Shown in pieces: positions 21,744 to 32,547 of a DNA stretch of 64,000 nt; within the stretch, counting starts at the first letter, position 1; each line of letters begins with the position of its first letter. The stretch covers positions 124,001 through 188,000 of the forward strand of contig JABCPU010000074.1 of assembly GCA_016800925.1 (NCBI GenBank). Reading direction: 5' to 3'. Under the pieces are notes generated by a model. The model saw nothing but the letters and a program-made list of their open reading frames with translations. It did not search any database and had not been told where the DNA came from. The DNA is from Suillus spraguei (Eukaryota > Basidiomycota > Agaricomycetes > Boletales > Suillaceae). Made by a program: the position numbers and the translations under genes.

Positions 21744-24700
21744 CTATTCCTTCTCCTTTTCCGCTGGGGGGGTTACATCTCCGAAGGTTTGTTCCAATCT
21801 TCTCGTGCGCGCGATGTACGTCAACGTTGCTCTCATTCCCTTGCTTTCGTTCAGCAGGTACTCGATTTTGCATTGTCTTGCTCCGACTTCTTTCCTCATT
21901 TGTTCTCTCTGGTTCACGTATGCTGGGCAGACTAGGATGAAGTGGTGTACCGTTTCGTCATGGTTTTCGCATGCTGGGCAACGCGCCGTTGGGGATTTCG
22001 CTATTCGTTTGAGGTGTTTGTTGAGCGCTATATGTCCCGTGCGGAGTTGAAACATCAGTGAGCTGTGACGTCTCGGTAGCTTCTCTATCTTCTTTGCAAA
22101 CTTCTTTGATGGTGCTGACGTGTCGACTGATTTGAGCAGTGTGTAGCGCGGTGAGTTCTCCATGATGGTGGTGGCCTCTTTTTTGATCTTTGCGTAGAAG
22201 TGTTGTCTTAGTGCCGCTTTGCTCCTTGGTAGGATTCTGAGTTCTCCTTCCTCGGTTAGGAGCGACTTTGGCTGGGCTCGTGTGTCTGATGATTCGCCTC
22301 GTGCGGTGCGTTTCGCGTGAGTGTCTGCCTCTTCATTCCCTGGTATCCCTACATGGCCTGGCGTCCATCTGACTTTGAGTTTTCTTTCGTCGTGCTCAGG
22401 GATGAGTCTTCTAAGATCATCGTGGAATTGGTCCATGAGGTAGTGTCCTGGCTGTGAGCGGAAAGCTTCGGTTGCTCTTATCGCTGCCTGATTGTCGACA
22501 CCTAGGGATATGGTGCCCCTTCTTCCTCCCGTCTCCTTCAGCAGTTGTACTGCTAATATCATCCCCACCAACTCTGCTTCATAGACCGTATGCTCGCGGT
22601 CGCTCCCCAAGTGAAACCTCTTGCTTCCTATCACTTCGTTGCCTCTCATGACCACTGCTGCTCCTCCAACTCCCCCATCCACCATTGACCCGTCTGAGTA
22701 TGCCCTTAGGTTTTCATCGGCGAGTCCGTCTTCTATCTTTGCTGTCTCGGCCTTCTCCGCTATGTGGATGTCTACATCCGGCTCCCACTTGGGGTAGTGT
22801 CTGACTGGGTCTATCTTTTCCACCGTCGATGGGTTGATCCTGAATTCGTACATCAGCTTATGCAGTGGGGATGGATAGCGTTTTTTCCCCTTAAAATCTC
22901 TCTCTTTGCCGTAATCGTATGCGTTCTTGATTCCCTTGGCTAGTGGATGTTTCTGTGGGAGTGTCGCCATTCTGAGCGTGGCTCTGTAGCACGCTTTTCG
23001 AAGAGTCTGCTGAAAAGGTAGTACATTAGCGTGCGCGTCTAGCATGTCTGTGGGACTTGATCTTAGTCCTCCCGCAATTGATATGGTTGCCATTCTCTGC
23101 ACTCGCGCCATCTGCGAGGCGAAGCCTCTTGCTCCTCGCCCTTTCCCCCTTTTCCCCCTCCCCTTTTCTACTAGACCTGCGCACCACACATCTGCGGCGT
23201 ACAACATCTTCGGGACGATTACTCCCTCATACAGTTTTTTCATCAGTTTCCCGTGTATTCCCTTCGTCGGACGTATCATCCGGCTACATGCTAGCGCGTA
23301 CTTCGTTCCTTTGGCCAGTGCGTGGGCCGCCTGCTCCTTGAAGTTTAGATTTTCGTCGATGATGATTCCTAGAAATTTGTGCGACTTTGAAGGTTGGATT
23401 GTGTGATCGCGGATGGTGATGGGTACTCGTGGCGTAGGGACTGTCTTGTTGGGGTTTTCGGTGCTTCGAACTCGTATCCTGGAAAGACAAATTAGTGCGG
23501 TTTTGTCTAGCTCAAACTCAGCGTTGTATTCCTCGCTCCAGTCAAGTGCACCTCCTTGCTTTTCCATCATGTTTTTGACCTTTGCGTTTGATTCCTCGTA
23601 TGAGCGCCCTCTTGCTATTAGCGCTACATCGTCGATGAATCCTAGACTCAGTTCTCCTTTGCTGGGTCTCGGGTCTGCGACTCGCAGGACTGGTGCGTTG
23701 TAGAAGATGAAGCCCATTGGGGATAGCGGACATCCCTGGTCTAGTCCATCTGACACATTGAACAAGTTTGACTGGTAGTCGTCGAAAAAGAGATGCGTCG
23801 TTCTGTTGTCCAGTCTTCGTTTGTACCAATCTACATATTCCTTTGGTATTCTTGCTTTTCTGAGGTTGTGTAGTAGCTTGCTTGCTACCACGCTCGGGAA
23901 GGCCGCCTTTACGTCAAGGAAGAGTAGGGAAACGTGGTTGTTTGTTTTCGACGCCCAGGAATCTGTTATGAACTTAGTTAGCAGGTGGAGGGAGTCTACC
24001 GTTGATCGTCCCGGTCGACCGCCGAAGTGGGTTGGGGGTAATAGATGGTGTTCTTCTGCAATATATGTTAGATCGTCGGCAACACATGATGAAAGGATCT
24101 TAGCCATCGTGTCTAATAGCGTTATCGGTCTATATGCCTTCGGGACACTGTAGTCTGGCCTTCCTGGCTTCCTGAGTACGATCGTCGAGGAACATTTCCA
24201 TTCGTTCGGGTACACTTCGAGGGTGAACGTAGCTCTGTATATTGGTGCCATGAATGGTACAAGAAGGTCAGCGCATTTCATGAATACTACGTTGCTTATC
24301 CCATTGGGTCCTGGGGCTTTGAACGGTGATAGTTTCGCGATTGCTCTGTGTACTTGCTGGTTCGTGATTGGTCTGAATTCACATATTGGAGGGTCGTAGT
24401 CGAAGTCCGGGTTCACTTGGTCATCGTCTGGCGGCGTTCTGAAGAATACCTCGTAAAGTAGCTCGCTCTTTCGGGTGTTATCTTGCGTCGTGTTGTCCTG
24501 ATTGTTTGCCCTCGGGTCTTGGAGGGTTTTGATCCTTGTGTGTATCTGGTCGGAAGGGTCGCCTGCTACGTATCTATGAAAGGTCCATACTCCTGTGAAT
24601 GTCAGTTCCTCTAACCATTCTGTCCAATGGTTTGTCTTCGCTCGCTTGATACTTTCTGAGAATCGGTTTCGTGCGATTCTATATTCCTCGTGCACTGGGT

Positions 24701-25811
24701 CGTTTCGTCTCGCTAATTTCTTTCTTGATATCCTTCCTAGTTTGTGTGTTGCTTTTCGTTCGGTGTCCAGTTCCTTCGACCACCATCTCTTCGCGTACGG
24801 GGATGGTTTGGTCTTCGGTATGCACTTCTCTACTGTTTCGGCGATGCTTGTTGTGAGTGCCTTGAACGCCTCGTCGAACTGTTCTCGTGTCTTGATTTCC
24901 GTTGCCTGTGGGATGTCGTCTAGTTTAGTTTCAAGGACCTCCTGGAACTCTTCCCAGTCCGTGTCTCTGAAGTTGCGCTTGGGGCTGGTTTCAATTCGTT
25001 CTGGTTGGAGGTTGATGGTACTAATTATGGGGAAATGGTCAGTTACTACTGGGCGTAGCTGGTACTCTACACTGCACTGCGTGAACGAGTGCTCAAGATC
25101 TGCTGAACAAAATACATTGTCTGGGCGCGTTAAGTTTTTGGTGTTTGATGCCTCTAGAGTGGCTATGTTTGGGGGGAGAACCTGGACTAAGTTATATAGT
25201 GATAGAAGGTTTATCAGTACTCCCGCGGCGTCTAAGTTCGCCGCGGTGAAGAGATGTACATTATGTTGCATTTCCCACATTGGGTGGTGGCGATTGAAAT
25301 CGCCTAGCCAGATTATATGTTCATTATATACAGTGTTGTCGCCTTGAGCGATTCGCTGCTGCGTGCGATGTCTCTGGGAGTTTCGTTCAGACACCATGTG
25401 CCTCTCCATGAAGTGGAGTGTGCTATCGCTATCGCAGGGGTTATATATGTTGTAGATACGCACCTTGCCGAAAGCCCCCGTTAGCTCTATCGCCATAGCA
25501 TTCGCTGACTTGAGTGGTATAATGTGCCAATTGTTTTTCGATAGTCTCTTGTTGACTAGGATTATCGTCTGTGATCGTCCTGGGTTTGCGTGGTGGTCCG
25601 TTGGGTAGATTACGTCCCAGAACTGTCTTAGATTGGAGGCATTAGCAAGATTCACGGGGTTGAGATATGGTTCTTGGATGCACGCTATATCGTATACGTG
25701 CGGGTTTAAGTTTTTCAGCATGTGCTCCCATGCGTTGTTGGATTTCCGAAGGTTTTGCTGCCAGATTTTCAAGTCTTCGCGTTCTTGGTGTGTGTTGTCG
25801 GCGTCATCCAT
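21744..25811 (-). CDS. LINE ORF2: endonuclease / reverse transcriptase / RNase H
   Basis: About 1,355 residues from the first ATG. The N-terminus is an APE-type endonuclease (IWQQNLRKS, CIQEPYL, WLGDFNRHHPMW). The central reverse transcriptase shows YRPITLLDTMAKI, LFLDVKAAFPSV, GLDQGCPLSPMGF and the catalytic FIDDVALIA. The RNase H domain has YSDGSMVDGGVGGAA, EAELVGMILA, GVDNQAAIRA and GHVGIPGNEEAD. The C-terminus has a CPAC..H..C zinc motif. The ATG begins three bases after the ORF1 stop, within the string TAGTGATG and in a different frame, which suggests translation by termination-reinitiation. No stop or frameshift is seen. Confidence 0.93.
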   Translation of the reverse strand: MDDADNTHQEREDLKIWQQNLRKSNNAWEHMLKNLNPHVYDIACIQEPYLNPVNLANASNLRQFWDVIYPTDHHANPGRSQTIILVNKRLSKNNWHIIPLKSANAMAIELTGAFGKVRIYNIYNPCDSDSTLHFMERHMVSERNSQRHRTQQRIAQGDNTVYNEHIIWLGDFNRHHPMWEMQHNVHLFTAANLDAAGVLINLLSLYNLVQVLPPNIATLEASNTKNLTRPDNVFCSADLEHSFTQCSVEYQLRPVVTDHFPIISTINLQPERIETSPKRNFRDTDWEEFQEVLETKLDDIPQATEIKTREQFDEAFKALTTSIAETVEKCIPKTKPSPYAKRWWSKELDTERKATHKLGRISRKKLARRNDPVHEEYRIARNRFSESIKRAKTNHWTEWLEELTFTGVWTFHRYVAGDPSDQIHTRIKTLQDPRANNQDNTTQDNTRKSELLYEVFFRTPPDDDQVNPDFDYDPPICEFRPITNQQVHRAIAKLSPFKAPGPNGISNVVFMKCADLLVPFMAPIYRATFTLEVYPNEWKCSSTIVLRKPGRPDYSVPKAYRPITLLDTMAKILSSCVADDLTYIAEEHHLLPPTHFGGRPGRSTVDSLHLLTKFITDSWASKTNNHVSLLFLDVKAAFPSVVASKLLHNLRKARIPKEYVDWYKRRLDNRTTHLFFDDYQSNLFNVSDGLDQGCPLSPMGFIFYNAPVLRVADPRPSKGELSLGFIDDVALIARGRSYEESNAKVKNMMEKQGGALDWSEEYNAEFELDKTALICLSRIRVRSTENPNKTVPTPRVPITIRDHTIQPSKSHKFLGIIIDENLNFKEQAAHALAKGTKYALACSRMIRPTKGIHGKLMKKLYEGVIVPKMLYAADVWCAGLVEKGRGKRGKGRGARGFASQMARVQRMATISIAGGLRSSPTDMLDAHANVLPFQQTLRKACYRATLRMATLPQKHPLAKGIKNAYDYGKERDFKGKKRYPSPLHKLMYEFRINPSTVEKIDPVRHYPKWEPDVDIHIAEKAETAKIEDGLADENLRAYSDGSMVDGGVGGAAVVMRGNEVIGSKRFHLGSDREHTVYEAELVGMILAVQLLKETGGRRGTISLGVDNQAAIRATEAFRSQPGHYLMDQFHDDLRRLIPEHDERKLKVRWTPGHVGIPGNEEADTHAKRTARGESSDTRAQPKSLLTEEGELRILPRSKAALRQHFYAKIKKEATTIMENSPRYTLLKSVDTSAPSKKFAKKIEKLPRRHSSLMFQLRTGHIALNKHLKRIAKSPTARCPACENHDETVHHFILVCPAYVNQREQMRKEVGARQCKIEYLLNESKGMRATLTYIARTRRLEQTFGDVTPPAEKEKE

Positions 25812-25813
25812 CA

Positions 25814-27682
25814 CTAGTTTCCGGCATGGTCCTGGTCCCACCCTCTTTGTGGGCTGTAGGGTTCGTGGAGGGAGCCGTAAGGGGAGCTAGACCATCTTGG
25901 AGGTGTTGATTGCATTTCGGTCTCTTCTTGGGTGGGTAGTTTCCATTGTGTTCGGTGGTCTGCTTGAGGTCTTGTCATCTGCCATGCTTCTGGGATTCGG
26001 GATTGACCTCCCAATGGGATTCGGTTGGCGTTCCTGTTGTTGAGGTTCTGTTCCTCGCGTTCTTGGTTGTTGTTGTTGTTGTTGGTGGGCCGTCCATGTT
26101 CTGCTCTGTTTCTTGGTGGTGGGTATCGTTGTGGTTGATGATCCTCCGTCGCTTGCTGCCATATTGGGGCTGTCTCGTTGTTCTCTTCAAAATTTTGACT
26201 CGTTAGTGGTTCCCAGGTAAGAGGGTCTTCTGTGAGGAAAAATCGGTACTTAGCGTCTTCATTGCGGTTCTTGTGTCCATCCCACTTCTTCGTGAACGTC
26301 GGGCATTGTCGACTCCAGGCCGCATGGCCCTTCACTTTGCAGTTCCTGCAGAAGAACTCGTTTTGGTCTGTGACTTGGCACGCGGCTGTTCGGTGGTGTT
26401 CCCCGCATGTACCGCACGTCTCCTGTTCCTGTGGGCATTCTGCGGCCATGTGAGTGTTTTCGAACGAGTGGCATTTGAGGCATCTGGTCGGTTCTGGTAT
26501 TAGCTTTCTTCCATATACTTTCTTACCTTCGATTGTCAGGCCGAACTTGATGGCTTGATTTGCTCCCTCCTTGGAGTTAAAGGTCACTATTATGTGGGCT
26601 GTTCGTTGTCCTGGTTTGCGCCTTGCTTCCGGTTTGATGTATCGCGCCTTGCTAATCGTTTTTGGTTTCAAGCCCGCCTTCTTCTCGACGTCCGCTAGTG
26701 CTGCTGGGTTGTTGGGTACAAAGGTTACTGGTACATTTTCCACTATAACGTTGTGCGTTCGCTCCTTGATCACTATTTCCGCTCCGAAGTGTTCCAGGAA
26801 GTATCCTTGGTTTGCTGCCACGTTGAACCACTCTGCTGCCTCGGGTGAGTTGAGCTCGTAAAGGACTCCTCCATGAGGGAGACGGCGTGCTGAGATGAAG
26901 TTGATTGATGTTGGAAGTACGACTTTCTCCTTTGACATTTGCTCCACTGCTAAGGTGGCCTTTGCTACTAGTTGCACCTCCGTTAGGTCTTTCAGAGAGT
27001 TGGCGAAGAGCTGTGATCGTCTGTCGACTAGGATCTGCCTTGCCTGTGTCTCGCTTCTCGCTAGTACCTTCGTTAGTGGGGCAGGGATGTTAGTTTTGGC
27101 TGCGTCTGCAAACGTTCGTGGTCCGTCAGACCGTTCATCACTCGTTCTTTGTGGCGTTGTGCTCTTCATGTTTCCAGCTATCTTTCCCAAATCTTCCGCT
27201 GATGATTTCAAGTTGGTGCGTACCTCCGTCATCGACTCTATTGTTTTCTTTTGCGCGTCTATTGTTTCTGTTAATGTCTCGACTTTCTCGTCTAGGGTCG
27301 CAATCGGTCCGCCTATTAGGGCTTTGACTTTTTCTATGATGTTTTCCGTGTTTATTTCCGTATCGACTTCCTGTATTATTAGTGCAATTGCTCGTAGTAT
27401 GTCAGTATGTGTGGCGCCTAGATTTGCTGTGATACTAAATTCAAATAAAGCTACCGAGATTGATTGCAACATGCTACCGGCTGTTGGCATTACGAGACCG
27501 TGCATGGACAAGATTTTTCGTGCTGTGTTCAGGTTGACAACATCTGTCTTCGTTCCTGTGCCCGATATGTGGTCTTGTATGGGTCTACTGGTTGAAAGCA
27601 AAGGTTTATCAGCTGCTGTCCATCGGTTGGCCCTACCTGTGGTTGTCGTGGTGACCAGGCTCGTTGAGTTGATTGTTGGCAT
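25814..27682 (-). CDS. LINE ORF1: gag-like RNA-binding protein
   Basis: 622 residues. The N-terminal third is Thr/Ser-rich, followed by a helical segment (EKVETLTETIDAQKKTIESM, likely coiled coil). A conserved central region contains LPHGGVLYELNSPEAAEWF and VNVP/NVPVTFVPNNPAAL. Three zinc-knuckle motifs follow (CLKCHSFENTHMAAEC, CGTCGEHHRTAAC, CRNCKVKGHAAWSRQC). The tail is Gln/Asn-rich. It would coat the LINE RNA. The frame is open from the ATG to a TAG directly before the ORF2 start. Confidence 0.9.
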   Translation of the reverse strand: MPTINSTSLVTTTTTGRANRWTAADKPLLSTSRPIQDHISGTGTKTDVVNLNTARKILSMHGLVMPTAGSMLQSISVALFEFSITANLGATHTDILRAIALIIQEVDTEINTENIIEKVKALIGGPIATLDEKVETLTETIDAQKKTIESMTEVRTNLKSSAEDLGKIAGNMKSTTPQRTSDERSDGPRTFADAAKTNIPAPLTKVLARSETQARQILVDRRSQLFANSLKDLTEVQLVAKATLAVEQMSKEKVVLPTSINFISARRLPHGGVLYELNSPEAAEWFNVAANQGYFLEHFGAEIVIKERTHNVIVENVPVTFVPNNPAALADVEKKAGLKPKTISKARYIKPEARRKPGQRTAHIIVTFNSKEGANQAIKFGLTIEGKKVYGRKLIPEPTRCLKCHSFENTHMAAECPQEQETCGTCGEHHRTAACQVTDQNEFFCRNCKVKGHAAWSRQCPTFTKKWDGHKNRNEDAKYRFFLTEDPLTWEPLTSQNFEENNETAPIWQQATEDHQPQRYPPPRNRAEHGRPTNNNNNNQEREEQNLNNRNANRIPLGGQSRIPEAWQMTRPQADHRTQWKLPTQEETEMQSTPPRWSSSPYGSLHEPYSPQRGWDQDHAGN

Positions 27683-27860
27683 TTTGTTTGCTTTGTTGCT
27701 TCGTTCTTGGTTCTTGGTCTAGGGTTTTGGCGGTTTGTCTGGTGTCCTGGTGACCGCTGGGGCGCCTCTGGGCGTCCTTAGCGCTGTTGAGCGCGTTGTC
27801 GGCGGTTGGTTTCCGGGGTCCTAGTCGGGGTGCCACCTGGTTCAGGTCCAAGAAGCGATC

Positions 27861-27874
27861 ACCGACCAGTCTTT
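27861..27874 (+). repeat. LINE target-site duplication, right
   Basis: Second copy of ACCGACCAGTCTTT, followed by host sequence ATACCCCC. It marks the LINE 5' end. Confidence 0.88.
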
Positions 27875-29397
27875 ATACCCCCGTCGGCTGGCCCCAGACA
27901 GCAGTGTTCTGGCAATGGCTGAATACCTGAAATAGAAGATTTGTTTGCGACCTCTGGAAATCACCGTACTGCGTAGATCAATGCAATATCAGTGCCTCAA
28001 CAGCTTCGAAGATGCCAAAAGACTGGTGGTGGAGATTATTTGATACTAACCCAGATGTCGAAAAATCTGCAGCCTAATGAGAAAGAGAAAAGGTCAAAAG
28101 TGATATGTGCCAATGGGTGGAGCATGCAAGATTAGCAGAGTGATTGACGAGCAGCGAAAGGATCGTGAGGCGCCAAGGCCTACGAAATGATGTGCGCACT
28201 GCGAACACATGATCAAATCATCGCACATTGTACTAAGCCTTTCAATAAATTTTCCCTAATACACCTCCAGCGAATTTCAAAAGGAGCTCTTAGAGTATCT
28301 AGAAGGACACGGTATGGCGAGGTGGACTTGATCCGAAGTGAGGCTGAGGCTTATTTAATCTGTCTATTATCTTCTCGTCACTCGTGTTACTGCAAATTGT
28401 AGCAAAAACGTCCAGACATTCTCAAGATGTACAATAGTATACGTTATCAAGATATTGAGCCAACACCACTGCTGTAAGTGCACTACATTGTGCGGTTGCA
28501 GAATAAGTTCGCCGCAGTGAGAGATAGGACCGGGAGATAGCTTCGATAGAGAGAATATGTACACTAAGGGTATGATCAGACGTAAAGAAAAGGGTTTTCC
28601 GTCACCAGGGGAATACAATTCCCTACACTGCAAAAATTCGTTCAGCAAATTTGTGCAAATCCGACCTCTGGTAAACATCTTTTCAGTCTTTTCGACACAG
28701 TGCTCACAAAAATTCGTTCGCGTCTGTCTTAAAAGTCTTACAGAACTTGGCAGAATTGTGCTTGCATCTGCGAGACGAGTATATGCAGATGGGAGACAAA
28801 AAGGGCCGTCTGCGTCGCCCAAGGAAAATCATACATCCATAGTATTTTACCCATGACTATAATGCTTGAAGAACCATTAGAATAAGAACGTAGACGGGTC
28901 TAACGCACTGCCATTGCATGCGCTTACCCTAGATTCCGTGAGACCTGGAACTTCCCAAGTCTGCCCTTTTATTTCAGATAAAAGCGGTGGATGGGCGTGG
29001 CACTTGTAAGGTATTCAGTGTGCACACGCGACAGTTGACTTTAGAGAGAAGAACTTACACAAGGACTACATGAATATACCTATTGGTTGCTGCTATGCGA
29101 GCGAGACGGCTTGTGTCGAAGCGGAAATGCGTACAAACTCAAATCGGACCATTCACTGCTCAAGCACTCTTTCATGCGCTTGTCAACAAATTGTTCGTCC
29201 GAAGGATTATTCTAATACAAAAAAGAGGAAGAGGGAGCCACTAATAATGGAGGATCACCAGTATCCTGGAATCTCCCTTTCTCAAACCAACGGCAGGAAT
29301 GTAATAATAGGTACAAATGTGCCACCGTGACTTTATACTCAAGGGCAATAGGTATGTAGCGGTTTATGCAAATTGACGAGAATGTGGTTTCCACAGG
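27875..29397. other. Gene-poor stretch
   Basis: No gene I can support. The minus-strand open frame around 28367-28822 has no recognisable domain. At about 28850-28935 lies an 85-bp match to the leader and leader intron of the 109-aa orphan genes, including the start context ATGGGTAAA, but similarity ends right after the third codon. Confidence 0.45.
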
Positions 29398-29930
29398 AGA
29401 AATATACATTAGTTGGTTCCATTGACGGTACACATGTCACTTACACCTGTTTCAAGTACCTCGGAACCAGCGTGGCGGTCCATCCTTTTTCAAGGCCTCC
29501 TTCAAAGCTATGTATTCTTCTTCCCGCGGTGCGGTTGTTGGTAACTGCTCCCAAAAATCTGTTGCAGCGAAGGCGATGCACCAATAGCGCTTCCCCTGTG
29601 GCGTTTTCACTCGACGCAATTTGGTATAGGCGTAAACGCCTGTCTCTGTCCTGACATCCCTCGAAGCCAGGCAAAAAATCTGCATTGCATCGTCGCGCGT
29701 CTTGGGGCGCGGATAACCCAGCTCAATGCCTCGTTGGAGCAACCATTCCTCTCCCAGCAGATATCCACAGAATTTCCCCATGACTACGATGCTTGAAAAG
29801 AGTGTTAGAATACAGAGACGGTTCAGACGGCAACTGTATGCGCTTACCTCGATATTTAGCAGGGTGTTGAACACGTTGAAGCTAAGTTTGAATGAACCGT
29901 ATATATAGGACGTCATGTGACAAGGCACGT
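29398..29930 (-). repeat. Duplicated segment, partner at 33055-33640
   Basis: About 530 bp with high identity to 33055-33640. It covers a whole small gene, its leader intron and part of its promoter. The left boundary is sharp at GAGAAA.ATACATTAGTTGG. At the right, similarity fades beyond the leader, but both retain a GGCACGTGC near the end. Confidence 0.8.
29452..29781 (-). CDS. Orphan 109-residue protein, copy 1
   Basis: Unrecognised. A single coding exon begins MGKFCGYLLGEEWL and ends RWFRGT. The leader has an intron (GTAAGCGC...ATCGTAG) ending two bases before the ATG, conserved in copy 2. The sequence is compact and mixed in charge, with no signal peptide and no membrane segment. The motifs CLASRDVRTETGVY and KRYWCIAFAATDFWEQLP look like a globular alpha/beta domain. 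Copy 2 at 33109-33438 is the same length and differs at nine residues with no indel, so the frame appears to be under selection. Confidence 0.65.
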   Translation of the reverse strand: MGKFCGYLLGEEWLLQRGIELGYPRPKTRDDAMQIFCLASRDVRTETGVYAYTKLRRVKTPQGKRYWCIAFAATDFWEQLPTTAPREEEYIALKEALKKDGPPRWFRGT

Positions 29931-30406
29931 GCTTCCAGGTGTGGACAGACCGACTCGCGGACAACCACAACTGGTGGACAATACTTTGATGGAACAAGTG
30001 CTACGATTATCACCGCATACTAGCGTCCACCCACCTGTTGTTCTCTTCTTTTGTCCGTCGAGTTAGAGACTGATCTAACTGTTCCTTTTTTTCTTCTCTT
30101 CGGATTAATTACCACAGTACGGGTGGCACCACGCGACACGTCATGATCTGTTGTTCTACGAATGAGCAACGCAACTTGAAGTATCAAAATTTACCATTGT
30201 TACCCATCGCTGGAAATTTTGTACAATAGCACGCCACTCGGAACAACACGCCCTCATTTTTCCGCAAGAAGTCGAAGTTCATACTAAGTACTACGTATAT
30301 ATAACATGTGTGACATATTGGCCAACATCGTTCCAAACCAAACATCAATTACCCACTATTCGCGATGGCCTCCTGAATTTTCCCTGGGCGCAAAACTAAT
30401 TCAGTG
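29931..30406. other. Intergenic / promoter region
   Basis: No gene. A TATATATAA stretch at about 30294 lies roughly 110 bp upstream of the next start codon and is a plausible TATA box. Confidence 0.4.
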
Positions 30407-31434
30407 ATGCGATACAAAGCCATATTGGAGACTTCATTTGCATTCTCTCGCACTTTTAATCCCCGCAATATCGAATATTGCTGGTACGCGCTGTGGGACC
30501 AGACGCTCTCCGATATGGTGGCGGACGTCCCAAATCTGATTGTCGCACCGCAATTTCCTGTTTGGGTTGTCCCTGGAGCTGCTGACGAGGAAGATGAAAA
30601 TGACGGTGATAATCCCGAGGAAATAGTACAGATGAAAGAGCAGCCTGAAGAAGCTGCACAAGAGGGCAGTTCTGATCAAACTGATGACGAAAAAGAGGGC
30701 GAAAATGAGGTTGGGAACATTTCTTTTGCATCGACCGTCCCGCAAAAGGATGCTAAGGGCGTCCTTGTGGATTTTGCAATCCTCAATCTCATGGCAGTGG
30801 CTCAGCCACTACACACAGAGCGCTATGGAGGATGGAGGATTACTGCGGCGAGCGTTGGCCTCCTCATAGAAGTAAAAAGGTTTCCCAGCAGGAGTTTAGA
30901 GGCCGAAGACCAGAAATCGGAGATTATTGAGCGAATTAATGAAGCTCGGGAAGATGTGGTTCAACAGGCAGGATACCTATTTCTTCACGATACAAAAATG
31001 AATTCCGTTATGGCTATTGCAGCTGCAGGTAACTTGTCCATCCATATCTCTGGAAAATATACCCTGACCGTCATGTTGCAGGTCCGTATTGGAGCGGTAC
31101 CACAATTTATCGTGGTGACGTCAAGCAGACCATGCACGGTCTTGGAACAAGGGACCCGAGCTATCAGCCACCCAAGGAGAAATACCCTGACGTGACGCTG
31201 GAGTGGAATGTTATCCTTCGTGTTATACCGACCATTCGAGAGACCGTTTACACACTGTATATAAGACTTTACGGGAGATGGGAGTTTTGGATGTCCCGGC
31301 AGGTGTATGACGTACTTTCAATATTACTTTGCAAATTGCTTCCTGAACGAGACGGTCAGAGTCGAAAAACATCATTTATTCAGTGCCATGTATTCAAAAC
31401 CGGTGGCAAATACTGCTCTTCATGGAGTCACTGA
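30407..31434 (+). CDS. Conserved agaricomycete protein of unknown function
   Basis: The first exon (30407-31028) encodes MRYKAILETSFAF..NIEYCWYALWDQTL..VPNLIVAPQFPVWV, an acidic insert rich in Glu/Asp (about residues 65-110), then AILNLMAVAQ, GLLIEVKRFPSRSL and FLHDTKMNSVMAIAAAG. An intron at about 31029-31080 (GTAACTTG..TGCAG) joins it to PYWSGTTIYRGD and DPSYQPPKEKYP. The 3' end is uncertain: either the frame runs to the stop at 31434, or another intron begins at GTGTATGAC (31301). The LIEVKRF and surrounding pattern recalls a nuclease-like fold seen in repeated basidiomycete genes, but I do not assign one. Confidence 0.6.
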
Positions 31435-31530
31435 GAGCGCTGTTTGGCCCGGGCGTACCAGTACAAAATGTTGTCATCTCATCTTCCGTATCTTGGACTT
31501 ATATATTAACTGATGGACACACCAACAAAG

Positions 31531-32545
31531 TGTAAGACTTATCGGGCAACCTAGGACACGGATACCCTTCTGGAAATGCTAATCCATAAGAAAACCCTCT
31601 AGATTCAGTCCCACTGAAAGGTAACTAGTATTATGGCTTGATCCGCGGCTCAGACTCTTTCTCGATATGCAAATCCCTCTCGCTTTACGCGCTCTGGATC
31701 TACCCCTCGAAGCGACTTCATAGCATTGAAAACAAAAGGCAACGGGCCGCATATAGTATGCGGCTCCCGAAACGTCGCGTCTACACTGCCAAAGAGTTCC
31801 ACTGTCGTCAAGGCGTCCTTCGTGCGGGATCAGGAACACGAACGGCGGAAAAGACTCAGACAACTAGAATCGCTTCGAGGAGTAGACAGTAATCGAGAAT
31901 GTAAGGTCGGGGGCGGCAGGCGACCTCGACTTTGCCGGATGAAGATATAGTCTAAATTGCGAGAGAACCCGCGTGAGGGAACACCATTAATGATTGCACT
32001 ATGTACTGGTCGGTTGTCTACATTCCGTTAGCACGTGTTGTCCAGAGAAGAACAAGAAATGCACATTTCAGTGAAGTATTTTGTTGCCTCGATTCCGCGG
32101 GAAGGGTTCTGATGCTATCACACTGTGTGTAGTATGTGAATATTTGGGGCAATCAATAACAGTCCTACTTGAGAAATGTGTATCAGTGATGCGGCTGTCA
32201 CGACTCGGTAACACTTAGTACTTAGTGGTACTCACTTTCGGAGAACGTCCGGGAAATGACCGACTCGACTCCAGAGCGTATGTAACTGGGTTCAGGCGGA
32301 GTTCAGACGTCTTACTCGATGACAAAGCGTCATGGCGGGTGACTTGTGACAGCAAGACAGGAATAACTTCAAGTGAAAGACTCCGTTGGTGCAGGAAAGA
32401 AAGACAACGGTGTATTTGCAAGATCTTCTTTATTGTGAGTGATGTAGCTACTTGAAGTTGACGTGAACCTCGACAAAGGAGAAAAGTCAAAAGCAGCTGG
32501 AGACTATCACTCCATATGCGCACACGGTACAGTGGGGTGGACCAT
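31531..32545 (+). repeat. Shrunken duplicate of 18640-21520
   Basis: The left part matches 18640-19035 and the right part 20815-21500. The gene interior is absent and the LINE is absent. The join is near 31925-31940, where both parents share GATGAAG-like sequence. Confidence 0.75.
31579..31935 (-). pseudogene. 3' fragment of the PNPOx/reductase fusion gene
   Basis: It encodes SESFPPFVFLIPHEGRLDDSGTL in one frame, matching SESFPPFVTLIHHKGHLDDSGIL of the gene at 18749-20801. It then shifts frame, so that the HICGPLPF/NAMKSL region is out of register. There is no start, no N-terminal domain and no nucleotide-binding loop. It is dead. Confidence 0.8.
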
Positions 32546-32547
32546 TT

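Larger units (their letters stand above)
21531..27860 (-). mobile_element. Intact RNase H-bearing LINE (Tad1/I-like)
   Basis: A non-LTR retrotransposon of about 6.3 kb on the minus strand: 5' leader 27860-27683, ORF1 (27682-25814), ORF2 (25811-21744), 3' untranslated region and an oligo(A) tail, seen as a run of T's to 21552. It is flanked by a 14-bp target duplication. Both ORFs are uninterrupted, so it may be autonomous. ORF1 with zinc knuckles and ORF2 with endonuclease, RT and RNase H fit the fungal Tad1/I-type group. The clade call is from domain order only. Confidence 0.93.

Noticed and set aside
25814..25841. GTG at 25814-25812 or further upstream as the LINE ORF2 start
   Set aside because: The ATG at 25811, three bases past the ORF1 stop, is in frame and sufficient. 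The preceding codons overlap ORF1.
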